Assembly: GCA_002840155.1 (NCBI GenBank)
Contig: PGZH01000004.1
Location: 62,001 to 126,000 of the forward strand
Length of the DNA: 64,000 nt
Direction of reading: 5' to 3'
Source: Gammaproteobacteria bacterium HGW-Gammaproteobacteria-13
GTDB taxonomy: Bacteria > Pseudomonadota > Gammaproteobacteria > Pseudomonadales > Pseudomonadaceae
In this document: one piece after another, positions 47,160-57,829 of the stretch
Layout of the letters: the number at the start of each line of letters is the position of its first letter
How positions within the stretch are numbered: the stretch's first letter is position 1
Notes under the pieces: model-generated
What the model saw: the letters and a program-made list of their open reading frames with translations, nothing else
Databases searched by the model: none
What the model was told of the DNA's origin: nothing
Made by a program: the position numbers and the translations under genes

Positions 47160-48713
47160 ATGCGTATCAAAGTCCACTGCCAGAACCGAATTGGCATCCT
47201 GCGCGACATCCTCAACCTGCTGGTCGAATACGGCATCAACGTCGCCCGTGGCGAGGTCGGTGGCGAGCAGGGCAATGCCATCTACCTGCACTGCCCGAAC
47301 CTGATCAACCTGCAGTTTCAGTCCTTGCGACCGAAGTTTGAGGCGATTTCCGGGGTTTTCGGCGTCAAGCGCGTCGGCCTGATGCCCAGCGAGCGTCGAC
47401 ATCTGGAGCTGAATGCCTTGCTCGGTGCGCTGGATTTCCCGGTGTTATCGATTGATATGGGCGGCTCGATCGTCGCCGCCAACCGTAGCGCTGCGCAGCT
47501 GCTTGGTGTGCGGGTGGATGAGGTGCCGGGGATTCCGCTGTCGCGCTACGCCGAGGATTTCGACCTGCCGGAATTGGTACGCGCCAACAAGTCGCGGATC
47601 AACGGCCTGCGGGTGAAAGTGAAGGGCGATGTGTTTCTCGCCGATATCGCGCCGCTGCAAACCGAGCATGAAGAGAGTGATGCCATGGCCGGCGCGGTGT
47701 TGACCCTGCACCGCGCGGATCGGGTGGGCGAACGCATCTACAACGTGCGCAAGCAGGAGCTGCGCGGTTTCGATTCGATCTTCCAGAGCTCCAAGGTGAT
47801 GGCCGCAGTGGTACGCGAAGCGCGGCGTATGGCCCCGTTGGATGCGCCGCTGCTGATCGAGGGCGAAACCGGCACTGGCAAGGAGCTGCTGGCCCGCGCC
47901 TGCCACCTGGCCAGCCCGCGCGGACAGTCGCCGTTTATGGCGCTGAACTGCGCCGGCTTGCCGGAATCCATGGCCGAAACCGAGTTGTTTGGCTACGGCC
48001 CCGGGGCCTTCGAAGGCGCGCGCCCGGAAGGCAAGCTTGGCCTGCTGGAGCTGACTGCTGGTGGCACGCTGTTTCTCGATGGCGTCGGCGAGATGAGCCC
48101 GCGCCTGCAGGCCAAATTGCTGCGCTTTTTGCAGGACGGCTGCTTCCGCCGAGTTGGTAGTGATGAGGAGGTCTATCTGGATGTGCGGGTGATCTGCGCC
48201 ACCCAGGTCGATCTGTCCGAGCTGTGCGCCAAGGGCGAATTCCGCCAGGATCTTTATCACCGTCTCAACGTACTCAGCCTGCATATCCCACCGCTGCGCG
48301 AATGCCTGGATGGCCTGCCGCCGCTGGTGGAGCACTTTCTCGATCAGGCCAGCCGGCAGATTGGCTGCCCGCTGCCCAAGCTGGCCCCGCAGGTGTTGGA
48401 CAAGCTCAGCCATTACCACTGGCCGGGTAATGTGCGTCAGCTGGAAAACGTACTGTTTCAGGCCGTTTCACTGTGCGACGGCGGCGTGGTCAAGGGCGAA
48501 CATATCCGCCTGCCAGACTACGGCGCGCCGCAGCCGTTAGGCGAGTTCTCGGTAGAGGGCGGGCTGGACGATATTCTCGGCCGCTTCGAAAAAGCCGTGC
48601 TGGAGCGCCTGTTCCACGACCACCCGAGCAGCCGTCAGCTGGGCAAGCGTCTTGGCGTGTCACACACCACGATTGCCAATAAGTTGCGTCAGCATGGGGT
48701 GGGTAAGGAGTAG
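47160..48713 (+). CDS. phhR: TyrR-like activator PhhR
   Basis: Regulator of aromatic amino-acid catabolism. The 517-aa protein has an N-terminal ACT domain (about 1-75), a PAS domain (about 80-190), an AAA+ domain with Walker A GETGTGKE (Lys241), and a C-terminal Fis-type helix-turn-helix (SSRQLGKRLGVSHTTIANKL). The sigma-54-contact GAFTGA loop is altered to GAFEGA in GYGPGAFEGARPEGK, as in TyrR-type proteins that act with sigma-70. Divergent from phhA with a PhhR-type box in between. Confidence 0.95.
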   Translation: MRIKVHCQNRIGILRDILNLLVEYGINVARGEVGGEQGNAIYLHCPNLINLQFQSLRPKFEAISGVFGVKRVGLMPSERRHLELNALLGALDFPVLSIDMGGSIVAANRSAAQLLGVRVDEVPGIPLSRYAEDFDLPELVRANKSRINGLRVKVKGDVFLADIAPLQTEHEESDAMAGAVLTLHRADRVGERIYNVRKQELRGFDSIFQSSKVMAAVVREARRMAPLDAPLLIEGETGTGKELLARACHLASPRGQSPFMALNCAGLPESMAETELFGYGPGAFEGARPEGKLGLLELTAGGTLFLDGVGEMSPRLQAKLLRFLQDGCFRRVGSDEEVYLDVRVICATQVDLSELCAKGEFRQDLYHRLNVLSLHIPPLRECLDGLPPLVEHFLDQASRQIGCPLPKLAPQVLDKLSHYHWPGNVRQLENVLFQAVSLCDGGVVKGEHIRLPDYGAPQPLGEFSVEGGLDDILGRFEKAVLERLFHDHPSSRQLGKRLGVSHTTIANKLRQHGVGKE

Positions 48714-48745
48714 GGGGCTTTAGCCGCGAGCGTTGTTCGCGCTCA
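48712..48745. repeat. Single REP unit
   Basis: GGGGCTTTAGCCGCGAGCG just after the phhR stop repeats one arm of the REPIN at 44330-44396, followed by a small hairpin (GAGCG/CGCTC). It is a solitary REP. Confidence 0.6.
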
Positions 48746-48838
48746 CAAACCCTCTACTGGGTCAGCCCACGGCCGAAAGTTTAGCGCTAGAGTGTGCTGA
48801 ATCAGCCCAGATCTGATGGACCCGCCGCAAGGATTGCC

Positions 48839-49912
48839 ATGCCCAACATAAACCGCAGTGATGCCCAGCAACGTGCCGATGAAATCGGCGTTTTCAACCG
48901 CGAATTAGCGCGGCTTGAGGCCGAGCAGGTGTTGAGCCTGAGTGATAGCCAGCGCGCCAGCCTGCATGGCTACCAGCAGCAATTGCTCAACAACTACCTG
49001 GCAGCCTTCGATATTGATCACGACATCCAGGCTCGGCAGCTGTCGCTGGGCATGCGTATCGCCTCGTTTCTCGGCGCGCTGGCGTTGGCGGCCAGTGTGT
49101 TTTTTCTGTTCTATCAGTTCTGGGGGCTGTTCGGCACCCAGAGTCAGGTGGCGATTTTGCTGACCGCGAGCATCGCGTCATTCGGCTTGACGCTGTGGGT
49201 GCAACGCCTCGATAGCTCGGGTTACTTCAGCAAGCTGGCGGCGCTGGTGGCCTTTACCTGCTTTGTGCTGAACATCGTCATGCTTGGGCAGATATTCAAT
49301 ATCACTCCCTCAAACAATGCTTTGCTGCCCTGGGCGCTCTATGCGCTGCTGCTGGCTTATGCATGCGGTGCGCGCCTGCTACTGGCGGCCGGGCTCAGCT
49401 GTTTGCTGGCTTTTGTTGCGGCGCGCATCGGCAGCTGGGATGGTATTTACTGGCTGGGGTTTGCTCAGCGGCCGGAGAATTTCATCCTGCCGGCGTTGCT
49501 GATCTTCGTGCTGCCGCTGCTGATTGATCAGCGCCGTTTTGATGGCTTTGCCGTGATCTACCGGTTTTTTGGTCTACTTGGCGTGTTTATACCGGTACTG
49601 GTGCTGGCGCATTGGGGCGCAGGCAGTTACTTCGATTACCCGCCCGAGTACATCGAGAATACCTACCATATCGGCGGTTTTATCCTCGCGGCCCTGGTGA
49701 TTTGGCTGGGTGTGCGCCGCGAATGGGCGGATGTGGTGAACACCGGGCTGAGTTTCTTTGTGATCTTCCTCTACACCAAGTTGTTCGACTGGTGGTGGGA
49801 GAGCATGCCCAAGTACCTGTTCTTCCTGGTGTTGGGCTTGAGTGCGGTGCTGATTCTGCTGGTACTGCGCCGCCTGCGTAGCCGCCATGGCTTGCTGGGA
49901 GGTGGGCAATGA
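48839..49912 (+). CDS. DUF2157-family membrane protein
   Basis: A 357-aa protein with a soluble helical N-terminus (about 1-70, LARLEAEQVLSLSDSQRASL) followed by nine or ten membrane segments. N-terminal part plus the helical bundle is the DUF2157 layout; function unknown. ATG 48839 follows AAGGA; an upstream in-frame start at 48794 would overlap no gene but lacks support. The stop overlaps the next ATG by 4 nt. Confidence 0.82.
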   Translation: MPNINRSDAQQRADEIGVFNRELARLEAEQVLSLSDSQRASLHGYQQQLLNNYLAAFDIDHDIQARQLSLGMRIASFLGALALAASVFFLFYQFWGLFGTQSQVAILLTASIASFGLTLWVQRLDSSGYFSKLAALVAFTCFVLNIVMLGQIFNITPSNNALLPWALYALLLAYACGARLLLAAGLSCLLAFVAARIGSWDGIYWLGFAQRPENFILPALLIFVLPLLIDQRRFDGFAVIYRFFGLLGVFIPVLVLAHWGAGSYFDYPPEYIENTYHIGGFILAALVIWLGVRREWADVVNTGLSFFVIFLYTKLFDWWWESMPKYLFFLVLGLSAVLILLVLRRLRSRHGLLGGGQ

Positions 49913-50826
49913 ACGGCATTCGCCCGCGTTACCTGATCGCCGGTCTGGCGCTGATTGGCTTGGTCAACGCCATCGTCCTGGCGGGTGTGGCCTGGAATCG
50001 TCAGCTGCCTGAGGAAAGCCGCCTGCAACTGTCCGAACGCGAGCTGGCCGCTACTTACGCCTATTGGCGCAAGGACAACAGCAGCCTGGCGCTGCGCCTG
50101 GATTACCGTTGGCCGAGTCAGGCGGATGACGACCATTACTACCTGTCGATCAGTGCCGAGAAGATGGCCGAGCTGGGCTTTCAGGTGCCCACAGAATTGA
50201 ACGAACAGACAGTGCGGCGCTACCGTCGTCAGCTGGACCGTGATGCGCTGCTGGTATTGGAACTCGATGGCCCGGCTTATCAGCGTGAAGTCGCGCTGCT
50301 GGTTGCCGCCCATGCCGAGGCGCTGCGTTTGCAGAAGTCGGTGCCGGACAGCAAGGAGCTGCGTGAGGCGGCTCAGCATGCCGCGAATGCCCTGGATTAC
50401 GAGCAACGGCGCGCCAGCCGCCTGTTGGTGGTCGATGTTGGGCTGGATCAGCAGGCGTTGCGCGCGCGTTATCCGGACCGCACGCGCTACGCCATTGTGC
50501 GCAGCATCATCGAAGTGCAGGCCAGTAGCGTTGCAAGCAAATGGACGGGTGAGGGTGATGATCCGCGCCCGGACAACCAACGCTGGGCCTGGCAACTCGG
50601 TGGCTCGGCCGATACTCCAGGAATACAGAGCCTCAACCTGCCACAGCGCTGGCATGCAACGTTCGACAGCCTGCCGCAGCAGGGCGAGCAGTCCGGTGCT
50701 GACTACCCGAGTTATCAAAAGCTGTTTAGCGCCGATGTTGCCTTCGGCCGACGGCTGGAGCCCTGGTTTGTTGATTTGAGCGCCCGGCAGGTGAGCACGC
50801 CGCAGCCTACGACCAAGGTGCAATAG
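49909..50826 (+). CDS. DUF4824-like membrane-anchored protein
   Basis: A 305-aa protein with one N-terminal membrane helix (about 9-30) and a large soluble part, probably periplasmic, without recognised catalytic motifs. It is coupled to the DUF2157 gene by an ATGA overlap, the usual arrangement of this gene pair in Pseudomonas, so the two probably act together at the inner membrane. The function is unknown. A terminator follows 97 bp downstream. Confidence 0.78.
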   Translation: MNGIRPRYLIAGLALIGLVNAIVLAGVAWNRQLPEESRLQLSERELAATYAYWRKDNSSLALRLDYRWPSQADDDHYYLSISAEKMAELGFQVPTELNEQTVRRYRRQLDRDALLVLELDGPAYQREVALLVAAHAEALRLQKSVPDSKELREAAQHAANALDYEQRRASRLLVVDVGLDQQALRARYPDRTRYAIVRSIIEVQASSVASKWTGEGDDPRPDNQRWAWQLGGSADTPGIQSLNLPQRWHATFDSLPQQGEQSGADYPSYQKLFSADVAFGRRLEPWFVDLSARQVSTPQPTTKVQ

Positions 50827-50922
50827 CCCAGCGCAGCGTGCTGGGCGAAAGTGGCGGCGTTCCAATCCTGCGTGGTTTGGATGCAAGCGTTTCTCCATTC
50901 CTCTCCCTGGAATGATTTGGGT

Positions 50923-50949
50923 AGGCGGTCAGATGACCGCCTTTTTTTT
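50923..50949 (+). terminator. Intrinsic terminator after the DUF4824 gene
   Basis: Stem AGGCGGTC/GACCGCCT with a 4-nt loop and eight T. It separates the DUF2157/DUF4824 unit from acsA. Confidence 0.88.
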
Positions 50950-50969
50950 GTTCGCGATTTCCCTCTGCA

Positions 50970-51000
50970 ACCATGGTCGTAGAGCGTTAAGACCATGGTC
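50970..51000. promoter_or_regulatory. Twin ACCATGGTC palindromes upstream of acsA
   Basis: ACCATGGTC occurs at 50970-50978 and 50992-51000, 22 bp (about two helical turns) apart, 73-103 bp upstream of the acsA ATG. The repeat, symmetry and spacing are those of a two-site operator. In Pseudomonas acsA is activated by the CrbS/CrbR (MxtR/ErdR) two-component system; whether this is its site is not known to me. Confidence 0.45.
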
Positions 51001-51072
51001 GAATGGCTCAAAGGTGGGGTTCTGGCTACAAAATGGCGCATAGAACAACAACTACCCACCGAGGTGTTTCTG

Positions 51073-53028
<1,956 letters not shown>

Positions 53029-53050
53029 CTTCGGTTGAACCGCCTGTAAA

Positions 53051-53088
53051 CAACGCCCTGTTTCGGCCACAAGCCGGGCAGGGCGTTG
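53051..53088 (+). terminator. Hairpin after acsA
   Basis: A 10-bp perfect stem (CAACGCCCTG with CAGGGCGTTG) begins 23 nt after the acsA stop. The T run behind it is poor, so it may need Rho or simply protect the 3' end. Confidence 0.5.
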
Positions 53089-53215
53089 TGCTTTGTGTGG
53101 TGTTATCGATTTTCATCTGGGTATTTTCTTGTCACCTGGGCGTAACAACGCGCACTTTTATGGGGTGTGCGGGAACGTTTTGCGCCAGGATGGCGCATTG
53201 TTCAGGGCGGCTGTG

Positions 53216-53257
53216 AAAATAAAAAACGCCACCAGGCCGCGAAGATAAAGGCCTGGT
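53216..53257 (-). terminator. Minus-strand terminator with no annotated gene in front
   Basis: On the minus strand ACCAGGCC (53257-53250) pairs with GGCCTGGT (53238-53231), followed after GGCG by TTTTTTATTTT. No minus-strand gene lies upstream in the 527-bp gap, so it either ends an untranslated RNA or is incidental. Confidence 0.4.
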
Positions 53258-53280
53258 TAGAAATGGGCGCGTTAATTGCT

Positions 53281-53295
53281 TTAACCAATGGTTAA
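53281..53295. promoter_or_regulatory. Perfect palindrome in the acsA-aotJ gap
   Basis: TTAACCA-A-TGGTTAA, 7-bp arms around one base, in an AT-rich patch 261 bp upstream of aotJ. It looks like an operator for an unidentified dimeric regulator. Confidence 0.35.
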
Positions 53296-53373
53296 CTGTC
53301 TTTTCTGTTCCTGCATAAATCTCAGGGGCTGTCAATATCCTCGCTATACCCGTCCGGGCCTTTTGTAATTACT

Positions 53374-53420
53374 TGTCGCATTGAAGAAATATCGACTTTC
53401 GAGCTGTCGCTAGAATGCCG
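53374..53420 (+). promoter_or_regulatory. ArgR-type half-sites upstream of aotJ
   Basis: TGTCGC-N8-AA is matched exactly at 53374-53389. A second TGTCGC in the same orientation is at 53405-53410, 31 bp (three turns) on, with CG instead of AA. Direct half-sites of this kind are the known target of the Pseudomonas ArgR, which is encoded at the end of this operon. Confidence 0.6.
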
Positions 53421-53555
53421 CTCACCCGGCTGGGGCCGTCTGGCTTCTGCGCAGCGCGCAGCTTGACGGTGACTCACTACAATTCATGCAAGGCTGGATG
53501 CATACCCGAACAATCTCTGCCAACCGATGCCATTCCCATTCGAAGGAGTCACAAA

Positions 53556-54335
53556 ATGAAGAAGATTGCACTTCTCGGCGCACTGGCGCTGTCCATGCTG
53601 TCGCCGCTGGCCATGGCTGAAGAGGCCAAGCCTCTGCGTATCGGTATCGAAGCAGCGTATCCACCGTTCGCCTTCAAAACTGCTGATGGTGCCATCAGCG
53701 GTTTCGACTACGACATCGGCGTCGCCCTGTGCGAAGAGATGAAAGTGGAATGCAAATGGATCGAGCAGGAGTTCGACGGCCTGATCCCGGCCCTGAAAGT
53801 GCGTAAGTTCGACGCTGTACTGTCGTCGATGAGCATCACCGAAGATCGCTTGAAATCGGTTGATTTCACCAGCAAGTACTACCAGACCCCGGGCAAGCTG
53901 GCGATGAAAGCGGGTACCGTTCTCAACGACCCGCTGGTTGATCTGAAAGGCAAAAAAGTCGGCGTACAGCGCGCATCCACCTACGACCGTTACGCCACCG
54001 ATATCTTTGCCCCTGCCGGTATCGAGATCGTGCGTTACAGCTCGCAGAACGAAGCTTTTCTCGATCTGACTTCCGGTCGTCTGGACGCCACCTTTGCTGA
54101 CGTCGTCAATATCGACGATGGCTTTATCAAGACCGACGCCGGTAAAGGCTTCGCCCTGGTAGGCCCAGACTACGCCGACGAGAAATACATCGGCATGGGC
54201 GCCGGCATCGCCGTGCGCAAGGGTGACAAGGCCCTGGCTGACAAGATCAGCGCTGCCATCATGGCCATCCGCGCCAACGGCAAGTACAAGGAAGTGCAGG
54301 ACAAGTACTTCGACTTCAACGTCTACGGCGACTGA
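53556..54335 (+). CDS. aotJ: Arginine/ornithine-binding periplasmic protein
   Basis: Solute-binding protein of the arginine/ornithine ABC importer. The 259-aa precursor has a signal peptide (about 1-21, SPLAMA) and the polar amino-acid-binding fold: [28 protein letters not shown], and [22 protein letters not shown] 53556 follows AAGGAG; the in-frame start at 53415 would put the signal peptide inside a longer, unlike sequence. A terminator-like hairpin separates it from aotQ. Confidence 0.94.
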   Translation: MKKIALLGALALSMLSPLAMAEEAKPLRIGIEAAYPPFAFKTADGAISGFDYDIGVALCEEMKVECKWIEQEFDGLIPALKVRKFDAVLSSMSITEDRLKSVDFTSKYYQTPGKLAMKAGTVLNDPLVDLKGKKVGVQRASTYDRYATDIFAPAGIEIVRYSSQNEAFLDLTSGRLDATFADVVNIDDGFIKTDAGKGFALVGPDYADEKYIGMGAGIAVRKGDKALADKISAAIMAIRANGKYKEVQDKYFDFNVYGD

Positions 54336-54361
54336 TTTTTCTTCCCGCGTCGTCTTCACTT

Positions 54362-54404
54362 AAAGTGGCGCAGACCCGCAGCCCGTAGGCCTGCGCCACT
54401 TTTT
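54362..54404 (+). terminator. Internal attenuator/terminator between aotJ and aotQ
   Basis: Twelve-bp stem AAAGTGGCGCAG (54362-54373) with CTGCGCCACTTT (54391-54402), 17-nt loop and a T-rich end. Placed behind the binding-protein gene, it fits partial termination that keeps AotJ in excess over the membrane parts. Confidence 0.7.
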
Positions 54405-54452
54405 CGTTGTACTCCCAGGCGCCGCCCGGCGTTTGCATGAGGTAAGCAGAGC

Positions 54453-55142
54453 ATGCTCAACGGCTACGGCTCGACCATTCTGGAGGGTGCCTGGCTCACC
54501 CTGATTCTGGCGCTGACGTCGATGGCCGTGGCCATCGTGTTGGGTTTGCTGGGGGCGGCGTTTCGCCTGTCACCGATCAAGTGGCTAGCGCTGCTGGGTG
54601 AAACCTACGCCACGGTGATCCGCGGGATTCCCGACCTGGTGCTGATCCTGCTGATCTTCTACGGCGGTCAGGACATGGTTAACCGTCTGGCGCCGATGTT
54701 CGGCTACGACGACTACATCGATATCAACCCCTTTATTGCCGGCGTGTTCACCATGGGCTTTATCTTTGGTGCTTACCTGTCGGAGACCTTTCGTGGCGCC
54801 TTTATGGCCATCCCCAAGGGGCAGGCTGAAGCGGGCGCGGCGTATGGCATGAGTGGCATGCAGGTGTTCTTCCGCATCCTCGTGCCGCAAATGATTCGTT
54901 TCGCCATTCCTGGGTTCACCAACAACTGGTTGGTGCTGACCAAGGCCACCGCGCTGATTTCCGTGGTCGGTCTGCAGGACATGATGTTCAAGGCGAAAAG
55001 CGCTGCTGATGCCACCCGCGAGCCGTTCACCTTCTACCTGGCCGTGGCGGCCCTGTATCTGGTGCTGACCAGCGTGTCGCTGCTGGCTTTGCGTTACCTG
55101 GAAAAACGTTACTCGGTCGGCACCAAAGCCGCTGATCTGTAA
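54453..55142 (+). CDS. aotQ: Arginine/ornithine ABC importer permease
   Basis: A 229-aa inner-membrane subunit with five membrane segments. The ABC importer EAA loop is EAGAAYGMSGMQVFFRILVPQ (about 130-150), which contacts the ATPase. The start at 54453 follows GAGG. HisQ/ArtQ-type, pairing with AotM, whose gene starts 16 nt later. Confidence 0.93.
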   Translation: MLNGYGSTILEGAWLTLILALTSMAVAIVLGLLGAAFRLSPIKWLALLGETYATVIRGIPDLVLILLIFYGGQDMVNRLAPMFGYDDYIDINPFIAGVFTMGFIFGAYLSETFRGAFMAIPKGQAEAGAAYGMSGMQVFFRILVPQMIRFAIPGFTNNWLVLTKATALISVVGLQDMMFKAKSAADATREPFTFYLAVAALYLVLTSVSLLALRYLEKRYSVGTKAADL

Positions 55143-55157
55143 GCGGGGAGCGCAGCG

Positions 55158-55856
55158 ATGATTTTTGACTACAACGTAATTCTGCAGAACCTGCCGCTGT
55201 ACTTCGGCGGTGTACTGGTCACCCTGAAAATTCTGCTGATCTCCCTGGCGTGCGGTCTGGCCCTGGCCATTCCCCTGGGCTTGATGCGCGTTTCCAAGTC
55301 GCCTTTGGTCAACTTTCCGGCCTGGCTGTACACCTACGTGATTCGCGGCACACCGATGCTGGTGCAGCTGTTTCTGATCTATTACGGTCTGGCCCAGTTC
55401 GAAGCGGTGCGTGAGAGTTTCCTCTGGCCGTATTTCTCCAGCGCGACCTTCTGCGCCTGCCTGGCGTTTGCCATCAATACCAGCGCCTACAGTGCGGAAA
55501 TTCTCGCCGGCAGCCTCAAGGCTACGCCGCATGGCGAGATTGAAGCCGCCAAAGCCATGGGCATGTCGCGCTTCAAACTGTACCGCCGCATCCTGCTGCC
55601 GTCGGCTCTGCGCCGCGCGCTGCCGCAGTACAGCAACGAAGTGATCATGATGCTGCACACCACCTCGCTGGCCTCGATTGTTACCCTGATCGACATCACC
55701 GGCGCGGCGCGCACCGTCAGCTCGCAGTATTACCTGCCGTTTGAAGCGTTTATCACGGCCGGCCTGTTCTACCTGTGCCTGACCTTTATCCTCGTACGCC
55801 TGTTCAAGCTGGCCGAACGCCGTTGGCTGGCCTACCTAGCCCCGCGCAAGGCCTGA
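55158..55856 (+). CDS. aotM: Arginine/ornithine ABC importer permease
   Basis: A 232-aa inner-membrane subunit of the HisM/ArtM type, five membrane segments, with the EAA loop EIEAAKAMGMSRFKLYRRILLP (split here: EIEAAKAMGMS, then FKLYRRILLP). It forms the translocation channel with AotQ. GGGGAGCG precedes the ATG. Confidence 0.93.
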   Translation: MIFDYNVILQNLPLYFGGVLVTLKILLISLACGLALAIPLGLMRVSKSPLVNFPAWLYTYVIRGTPMLVQLFLIYYGLAQFEAVRESFLWPYFSSATFCACLAFAINTSAYSAEILAGSLKATPHGEIEAAKAMGMSRFKLYRRILLPSALRRALPQYSNEVIMMLHTTSLASIVTLIDITGAARTVSSQYYLPFEAFITAGLFYLCLTFILVRLFKLAERRWLAYLAPRKA

Positions 55857-55866
55857 GGAAAAGAGC

Positions 55867-56979
55867 ATGCAGCGTATCGATCATCCACTGCCCTGGGGCT
55901 GCCCCGGAACCGAACGCCGCTTGAGCGTGTTCCGTTTCGGCCATGGCCCGTGCAAGGCCTATATCCAGGCCTCGCTGCATGCCGATGAGTTGCCGGGGAT
56001 GCGTGTGGCGGTGGAACTCAAGCGCCGCTTGCGTCAGCTGGAAGCTCAGGGGCGCCTGACTGGGGTGATCGAGCTGGTGCCGGTAGCCAACCCGGTTGGC
56101 TTGGGGCAGATGTTCCAGGCGACCCATCAAGGCCGTTTTGAGCTGGGCAGCGGCAAGAACTTCAACCGCGATTTCTTTGACCTGGCCGCCGCCATTGCAC
56201 CGGCTTTGGAAGGCTGCCTGGGCAGTGACGGCCCCAGCAATGTGCGACTGATTCGTGCCGCCATGCAGGCCGCGCTGGAAGCCTTGCCGCCAGCTGGCTC
56301 GGAGTTGCAAGGCATGCAACGCCTGCTGCTCAAACATGCCTGCGATGCCGACGTGGTGCTCGATCTGCACTGTGATTTCGATGCTGCCGTGCATCTATAC
56401 CTGCTGCCGCAGCAGTGGCCGCAACTACGTTCGCTGGCTGCACGCCTGCAGGCCGGTGCAGCGCTGACCGTCGAGGATTCCGGCGGCAGCTCTTTCGATG
56501 AAGCCTGTGCCTTGCCCTGGGTGCATCTGGCCCGGCAATTTCCGCAGGCCGCTGTACCGTTGGCCTGCCTGGCCGTAACAGTCGAGCTGGGCGGCATGGC
56601 CGATACCGGCAAAGCCGAAGCCGAGGCCAGTGCCGAAAGCATTCTGGCGTTCCTCGCCGAACAGGGCCTGATTGCCGGTGACTGGCCGCCCGCGCCCGCT
56701 GAAAGCTGCGACGCCACGCCGTTTAACGGTGCGCAATACGCCTATGCCCCGCATGCAGGGGTGGTGAGTTTTCTGCAACCGGTGGGTGCGCGGGTCTTGG
56801 CCGGCGATCCATTGTTTGAAGTGATCGATCCGCTGGATGATCGCCACACAACTGTCTGTGCCGCTACAGATGGTGTGCTCTATGCGCGCGAGCGGTTGCG
56901 TTTTGCTCAGCCCGGTTTGTGGCTGGCCAAAGTGGCCGGTCGTGCCCCTATTCGCCAGGGTCGCTTGCTCAGCGACTGA
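55867..56979 (+). CDS. aotO: M14-family succinylglutamate desuccinylase/aspartoacylase-like protein
   Basis: A 370-aa protein with the zinc-carboxypeptidase-like fold: the metal-binding QASLHADELPGM motif (HxxE-like, His/Glu at about 38-41) and the third ligand in VVLDLHCDFD (His about 163), plus a C-terminal beta-barrel (HAGVVSFLQPVGARVLAGD). In P. aeruginosa aotO is part of the aot operon but is not needed for transport; the substrate is unknown, perhaps an N-acylated arginine derivative. 11-nt gap to aotM. Confidence 0.88.
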   Translation: MQRIDHPLPWGCPGTERRLSVFRFGHGPCKAYIQASLHADELPGMRVAVELKRRLRQLEAQGRLTGVIELVPVANPVGLGQMFQATHQGRFELGSGKNFNRDFFDLAAAIAPALEGCLGSDGPSNVRLIRAAMQAALEALPPAGSELQGMQRLLLKHACDADVVLDLHCDFDAAVHLYLLPQQWPQLRSLAARLQAGAALTVEDSGGSSFDEACALPWVHLARQFPQAAVPLACLAVTVELGGMADTGKAEAEASAESILAFLAEQGLIAGDWPPAPAESCDATPFNGAQYAYAPHAGVVSFLQPVGARVLAGDPLFEVIDPLDDRHTTVCAATDGVLYARERLRFAQPGLWLAKVAGRAPIRQGRLLSD

Positions 56980-56997
56980 TTCAAGAGAGTGGAAACC

Positions 56998-57762
56998 ATG
57001 TACAAACTTGAAGTTCAGGATCTGCACAAGCGCTACGGCAGCCACGAAGTATTGAAGGGCGTGTCACTGGCGGCCAAGGCCGGCGATGTGATCAGCATCA
57101 TCGGCTCCAGCGGCTCGGGCAAGAGTACCTTCCTGCGTTGCATCAACCTGCTGGAACAGCCCCACGGCGGCAAGATTCTGCTCAACAACGAAGAGCTGAA
57201 ACTGGTGGCCAACAAGGACGGTGGCCTGAAAGCCGCTGATCCCAAGCAGCTGCAGCGCATGCGTTCGCGCCTGTCCATGGTGTTTCAGCACTTCAACCTG
57301 TGGTCGCATATGAGCGCCCTGGAAAACGTTATGGAAGCCCCGGTGCATGTGCTCGGCATGAGCAAGAAAGAAGCGCTGGAAAAGGCCGAACATTACCTGA
57401 ACAAAGTCGGCGTGGCCCATCGCAAAGATGCCTACCCCGCGCACATGTCCGGCGGCGAGCAGCAGCGTGTGGCGATTGCCCGCGCCCTGGCCATGGAGCC
57501 TGAGGTGATGCTGTTTGATGAACCGACCTCGGCGCTGGACCCGGAGCTGGTTGGTGAAGTGTTGAAAGTCATGCAGGACCTGGCGCAGGAAGGCCGCACC
57601 ATGGTTGTGGTGACCCACGAAATGGGCTTTGCCCGTGAAGTCTCCAACCAGCTGGTGTTCCTCCACAAAGGCGTGGTGGAAGAGCGCGGCTGCCCGAAAG
57701 AAGTGTTGGCCAACCCGCAATCCGAACGTTTGCAGCAGTTCCTCTCTGGCAGTCTCAAGTAA
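56998..57762 (+). CDS. aotP: Arginine/ornithine ABC importer ATPase
   Basis: A 254-aa ATP-binding subunit with Walker A GSSGSGKST (36-44), Q-loop in MVFQHFNLWSHM, signature MSGGEQQRVAIARAL, Walker B VMLFDEPTSALDPE and switch His in VVVTHEMGFA. It drives AotQM. ATG 56998 matches the family start MYKLEVQDLHKRYG; a GTG three codons earlier is possible. Confidence 0.94.
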   Translation: MYKLEVQDLHKRYGSHEVLKGVSLAAKAGDVISIIGSSGSGKSTFLRCINLLEQPHGGKILLNNEELKLVANKDGGLKAADPKQLQRMRSRLSMVFQHFNLWSHMSALENVMEAPVHVLGMSKKEALEKAEHYLNKVGVAHRKDAYPAHMSGGEQQRVAIARALAMEPEVMLFDEPTSALDPELVGEVLKVMQDLAQEGRTMVVVTHEMGFAREVSNQLVFLHKGVVEERGCPKEVLANPQSERLQQFLSGSLK

Positions 57763-57829
57763 CCAGCGGCAACATCTGCAAGCACCCGCGCTATGCCCAT
57801 AATCGCCAACAGAGCCTAAACTGCCCCCC

